From NCBI RefSeq assembly GCF_022096995.1, contig NZ_JACXGQ010000014.1:1-43525 (forward strand): 43,525 bases of DNA, in the 5' to 3' direction. Below are positions 40,166-43,525 of this stretch, piece by piece (position 1 is the first letter of the stretch; each line of letters starts with the position of its first letter). Position numbers and translations under genes: made by a program. Source of the stretch: Yoonia sp. I 8.24 (GTDB lineage Bacteria > Pseudomonadota > Alphaproteobacteria > Rhodobacterales > Rhodobacteraceae). A model generated the notes under the pieces. The model was not told where the DNA came from, ran no database searches, and saw nothing but the letters and a program-made list of their open reading frames with translations.

Positions 40166-41398
40166 CTACAAGCCGAGCGCCGTCTCCATTCTCTCATGTT
40201 CAAATGCGGGGGCGCATCGCTTCAGCGCAGCCCCAGTTAGGCCATGCTGGCGGAGTGTTTCGCCCCAGATCGTTACAATCGTGTTGGCCATGTTTTTCGC
40301 CATATCTTTGGCATCGGCTTCCGCGATGTCAAAGAAAGGTGCGGCATCAATCACCGCTTCCACGGAGGGCTCAAAACCGTGAACGTCACTGATCCCAGTT
40401 TCGAGTGTAGGTTGCCTGCGTGGCTGCGGGTTGACATCAAACATCGGTGACAGACGCCAGCGGTTTTCACGGACATAGAGAAGACCATGATTTTTGAGAT
40501 GGTCATCAGTGTTTGTGATCAGCACTGTGAACAACAGGCGTTGCCATAACTCCCGAATATCCCTTTCCGGCAAGACGGACATTTGCCGCAAAGCATCCAC
40601 AATGTCGGTGTAGTAGCCGTAGGCCGACCCTTTCTTGCCCAAGGCCGTGCGGGCCGACATATAGGGCAAGCGACCATCAGCCCGACGATCAAAGCGCTTA
40701 ATGAGGCCAACCGGATGTTGGCTGGCGGCCAGTTCAAGTCGCGCCTCCGGTGTCCGAATACCTACCGCGCGGGCCATTTCAAGTGTGGCGATTTCCAACC
40801 GTTCTACTGGCCATGTGTCATCAATTGAGGTGAACTTCGCAATCCAGAGGTCTGCACCATCCTCAACATTGGCTTTGGGACGCGCACCACCAAGCGAACC
40901 CGCCGCGCCGACAAGATCACGCGCTTCGGCATCTGCGCCTTCCGGATCCCGTTCATACCGCGCTGCGATCGCGCGCAGTTCTTCAATGTTGGCCAGGCGT
41001 GGCACAGGAGGTTGATCCGGATGGAACAACTCACCGTCCTCATTGAAGAACCGCAATGTCCCGTGGCGAGCCCTATCATCGGCCGCAACCAAATAGTCGA
41101 ATTCCGTGGCCCCCTCCCCGTGCACGCGGCGAATGAGTTTGCGCCCCCAACTATCAGGCGATGTGTCTGTGAAGGGCCCCGCCAGGACATCTCGACGGCG
41201 GCTTTCGCGCCCCTCCGCCGAGAAATGGAATGGCGCACGACTGCGCGGCATGTCCGGGGCAAGATCAAATCCTATCGGGTTTTCAAGCCATCTCTCGTCA
41301 TAGATGAACGTCGAATGTGATCGGCGGCCATCAGTTTCGAAAATTAAGCGCCCGACAGGGATACAGGCATTCCCAAGTACCACAGAAGCTTCTGGCAT
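40166..41398 (-). CDS. hipA: HipA family toxin kinase
   Basis: A 410-aa Ser/Thr kinase of HipBA systems. The phosphate loop AAGSLGGARPKA at about 168 includes the regulatory Ser. Catalytic NTDDHLKNHG is at about 295 and the metal-binding MFDVNPQP at about 318. The start overlaps the hipB stop (TGATG). Full-length, probably active; known HipA enzymes modify a tRNA ligase. Confidence 0.93.
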   Translation of the reverse strand: MPEASVVLGNACIPVGRLIFETDGRRSHSTFIYDERWLENPIGFDLAPDMPRSRAPFHFSAEGRESRRRDVLAGPFTDTSPDSWGRKLIRRVHGEGATEFDYLVAADDRARHGTLRFFNEDGELFHPDQPPVPRLANIEELRAIAARYERDPEGADAEARDLVGAAGSLGGARPKANVEDGADLWIAKFTSIDDTWPVERLEIATLEMARAVGIRTPEARLELAASQHPVGLIKRFDRRADGRLPYMSARTALGKKGSAYGYYTDIVDALRQMSVLPERDIRELWQRLLFTVLITNTDDHLKNHGLLYVRENRWRLSPMFDVNPQPRRQPTLETGISDVHGFEPSVEAVIDAAPFFDIAEADAKDMAKNMANTIVTIWGETLRQHGLTGAALKRCAPAFEHERMETALGL

Positions 41399-41802
41399 CA
41401 GAATGCTGTCCCTTCATCGTCATCAAGCCCAGTTGACCCCCTCGACGAGACTCTCAGGTGATCGGGAATGGTCTCTGTACCCTTACCGGTCCGCATGGAT
41501 GCCGATGAGCCGCGCTGTCGGATGCGTTCCGGGAGTTTCTCACGGTCTAGTCCGATGCCAGTCGAATCTGAGGCTGGATCGGCAATCTCGGCCAGACGGT
41601 CCAGCATGCCCAAAGCCAGAAGCGCCATGACAAAGGTCTCAAGCCGGACACCACCATCGCCTCGCTCCAGCTTCGCAAGGGTCTTATCGCTGACGCCAAT
41701 CCGGCTACAGAAATCCGCAACCGACATGCGGCGCCTTTTGCGCGCGGTCTGGATATCGCGACCAAGTTGCGACAAAGTGGATTTGACTTGCAATGAGCTC
41801 AA
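41398..41802 (-). CDS. hipB: HipB family antitoxin
   Basis: A 134-aa Xre-type helix-turn-helix protein (SQLGRDIQTARKRRRMSVAD, then RIGVSDKTLAKLERGDGG) with a long disordered tail. The start is a TTG: the one at 41802 has GGAG six bases before it and is preferred to one at 41814. Operator pairs lie upstream. Confidence 0.88.
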   Translation of the reverse strand: MSSLQVKSTLSQLGRDIQTARKRRRMSVADFCSRIGVSDKTLAKLERGDGGVRLETFVMALLALGMLDRLAEIADPASDSTGIGLDREKLPERIRQRGSSASMRTGKGTETIPDHLRVSSRGSTGLDDDEGTAF

Positions 41803-41821
41803 AACGCTCTCCAAGGGTTAC

Positions 41822-41869
41822 ATCGGACATTGATCCGATTTATAGCTGTTAAACCGGACTTTTATCCGG
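41822..41869. promoter_or_regulatory. Two HipB-type operators upstream of hipB
   Basis: Two palindromes share CGGAC and ATCCG ends around a four-base centre: 41822-41839 (arms ATCGGA / TCCGAT) and 41854-41869 (arms CCGGA / TCCGG). The centres are 31 bases apart, three helix turns, so two dimers would lie on the same face. Further half-sites (TCCGA) are near 41924 and 41955. No gene is supported in 41870-42135. Confidence 0.7.
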
Positions 41870-42135
41870 CATAAGGCGTAGTCTTCAAAAAATCAAGGTT
41901 TTCCACCTTAGCTCGACTAAAACTCCGATCTAAGCGATATAAGAAGAATTATTATCCGACTTAGAGGCTCCATCCTAGAAATGTACGACTGACATGGGCC
42001 GTGTTCCCTCCCCTGCCCTATGATCGATCGCATAGCCCTCGGGCGGGCTCTCGACTAGCTCCGATCTATCTTCAACAAGTGCCGCAGTTTCACTGTCCAG
42101 CAAAGCCGCGGATATCAAATGGCCGTCCACCCATA

Positions 42136-43428
42136 TCACGCTGCGGCCCCGCTCAACCGGCCAAAGAAACTTCGCTCGAGATGCAACTCCCCTGCTCCGG
42201 CCTTCTCGACCATACCGCGCAGATATCCACCTGGTGACGCAACTTCACCCGTGCTGTGTTTCTCAAAGACCAACACTAAAGCGACCGTTGCCACCTGTTT
42301 GCCCAGCATTTCCTGCGCAGTGTTCCATGCATGCTCAGAAATACCGATCATAGGCCTGAGCTGCCCTGCAACCCGGTGTAAATCGCCCCAATCCTTCAGG
42401 AATCCACCCATACTGCGCGCCCAAGAAGCGAACTCGGGACAAGCTTGCATGATTGTTGGCAGATCGACCGCTGTCCGCTTTTTGCGAACCTCAACAACCC
42501 AGTCTTCTAACGCACTATCAACCCGCTCCTCCGGTGGCGCATTGGGCACCACGCTCGCCGCTTCCTCTTTTTCTGAGGAATTACTAATTACAGGAATGAG
42601 TTGTTTTGTAACTAGTATATGAGGGCCGGAAATGACCTCCCTGGGGTTCATTTGTTGAGTCTTCTTGGACACTTGTTCAACATCACCAGGGCTGTTTTCC
42701 ACAACTTCTTCCGGCTGGACTGCTTTGAGGTAAGCAGTTTCCACACATTCCTGAAGCTCTTTGAACCACGACAGCAGGCCCATAAGCCGGTCCGATCCTT
42801 CGTTTCGGCGTGGCAAACGGCCAAGAAGGTCCTCGAAGAGACCGGTAAACTGCACCCACGGGCCGCTGAGCGCCCCGCTCAAGGCTGCTTCTATACGTGC
42901 GCGGATCATGCGCCGAGCGACCGTGATTTGGCGCTTCAGCCGCCGGCACAGCTCTCGTTCGGCCTGCAACTGGGCGTGCAACTGCTCAAATTCGTCCACA
43001 CGGGCCGACAATGGTGACAGGTCGAAGCCATAGGCCTCAACGATAACTCCCTCAGCGTCTCTCTTGCCCCATCGCTTCCCATTGGGGCTGTCTTTGAAGG
43101 CAATGGCCCCTGCCTCCGCTAAGCGCCGTGCATGGCGCTTCAGAGCGGAGAGCGAGAAGCCTGTCTGTTCCATCAGATAGGCGTTGGACGCCCAAACGAT
43201 GGGCCGCCTGCCCTCTTCCCAGTCCTGAGCCTGTGTGAAGGCTCCAAGCGTGTCCAGGAGCATCATATCACTAGCCTTGAGGCCGATATGTGCTCCAACG
43301 CGCTTTACCGCAATAAATGCCCTAGTTTTGGGTACAGCTACCCGTTCACCAGCTTGGGCAAGTTGCTCTGCAACCCCAAGACCAGGTGTCGGCTTGCGCC
43401 AACCGGTCGGTCTTGCTGTGTTAGCCAT
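42136..43428 (-). CDS. repC: RepC, replication initiator
   Basis: A 430-aa replication initiator of repABC plasmids; it binds an origin usually found inside its own gene. The N-terminal half has the winged-helix part typical of RepC (SDMMLLDTLGAFTQAQDWEEG; QTGFSLSALKRHARRLAEAG). The start is ATG at 43428, with AGGAA upstream, giving MANTARPTGWRKP; an upstream start at 43494 would run into the ctRNA region. Third gene of the operon, after repA and repB across the sequence ends. Confidence 0.95.
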   Translation of the reverse strand: MANTARPTGWRKPTPGLGVAEQLAQAGERVAVPKTRAFIAVKRVGAHIGLKASDMMLLDTLGAFTQAQDWEEGRRPIVWASNAYLMEQTGFSLSALKRHARRLAEAGAIAFKDSPNGKRWGKRDAEGVIVEAYGFDLSPLSARVDEFEQLHAQLQAERELCRRLKRQITVARRMIRARIEAALSGALSGPWVQFTGLFEDLLGRLPRRNEGSDRLMGLLSWFKELQECVETAYLKAVQPEEVVENSPGDVEQVSKKTQQMNPREVISGPHILVTKQLIPVISNSSEKEEAASVVPNAPPEERVDSALEDWVVEVRKKRTAVDLPTIMQACPEFASWARSMGGFLKDWGDLHRVAGQLRPMIGISEHAWNTAQEMLGKQVATVALVLVFEKHSTGEVASPGGYLRGMVEKAGAGELHLERSFFGRLSGAAA

Positions 43429-43440
43429 ACCTTTCCTGTT

Positions 43441-43525
43441 CTGAGACACGCATGCCTCAGTGGCTCCATTCGGAGCATCGCCAAAATTCTCCATAATATG
43501 TCAGCGGACAAACATTTCCCGTTCA
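43441..43525. repeat. Terminal redundancy: same as bases 1-85
   Basis: The last 85 bases repeat the first 85 without a change, showing that the molecule was opened at an arbitrary point in a circle of 43,440 bases. The repeat lies between repB and repC and contains the hairpin GCTCC-ATTC-GGAGC and the palindrome-like CTGAG/CTCAG, probably part of the repC leader structure. Confidence 0.93.

Overview
The window is a complete circular plasmid of about 43.4 kb. Its last 85 bases (43441-43525) repeat bases 1-85 exactly, so the true circle is bases 1-43440. The host is most likely an alphaproteobacterium of the Rhodobacterales (Roseobacter group). This rests on a repABC replicon, a DUF1403/ScpB/integrase module, a VirD2-type relaxase, and small DUF736 and DUF2958 genes of the kind found on plasmids of that group.

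Layout. Replication and partition span the junction, on the minus strand: repA (2380-1196), repB (1196-231), an intergenic region with a predicted antisense counter-transcript RNA, then repC (43428-42136). Three parS-like palindromes lie in or next to repA/repB. Next come DUF736, a Zn-ribbon protein, a large ParB-like protein and a 122-aa protein (2582-6800), also on the minus strand. A tyrosine recombinase (7347-8444) is divergent from a DUF1403-scpB pair (8601-10183); an 11-7-11 inverted repeat that looks like a recombinase core site lies between them. A Fic gene with two near-identical operators follows (10362-11477). Then come decayed pieces that may be remnants of a defence island: a frameshifted DEAD/DEAH helicase and a truncated ThiF-like gene (11653-14675).

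From 14.8 to 22.2 kb is a mosaic accessory region. It holds a secreted protein joining a passenger, an OmpA-type peptidoglycan-binding domain and an outer-membrane barrel; an IS66 scrap; a three-gene operon (Sel1-like, unknown, LRR plus Zn ribbon); and a secreted DUF7453-like protein. About 170-bp repeats sit at the module junctions (17.83, 20.36 and 22.07 kb, with a fragment at 40.07 kb). A metallophosphoesterase/EamA pair follows. Mobilisation genes (VirD4 coupling protein, VirD2-type relaxase, MobC-like protein) are at 23.8-28.3 kb, with a probable oriT at about 28.25-28.5 kb and a short leading region (75-aa protein, DUF2958, 66-aa protein). No virB genes are present, so the plasmid looks mobilisable rather than self-transmissible.

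From 30.2 to 39.8 kb is a metal cluster. It has merR/merT/merF/GDCCVxC without merA; a second MerR regulator with a CDF efflux protein and an ICMT-like methyltransferase; a Crp/Fnr regulator; and a copper operon (two small exported proteins, DUF411, cytochrome c, CopC, CopD, multicopper oxidase) with a CsoR repressor and a glutaredoxin-membrane fusion. Both MerR promoters show the diagnostic 19-bp spacer with a dyad. A hipBA toxin-antitoxin pair (40.2-41.8 kb) with two operators closes the circle. The best candidates for new biology are the recombinase-site/DUF1403/ScpB module, the OmpA-autotransporter fusion, the paired hairpin elements upstream of leading-region-type genes, and the repeat-bounded three-gene operon.
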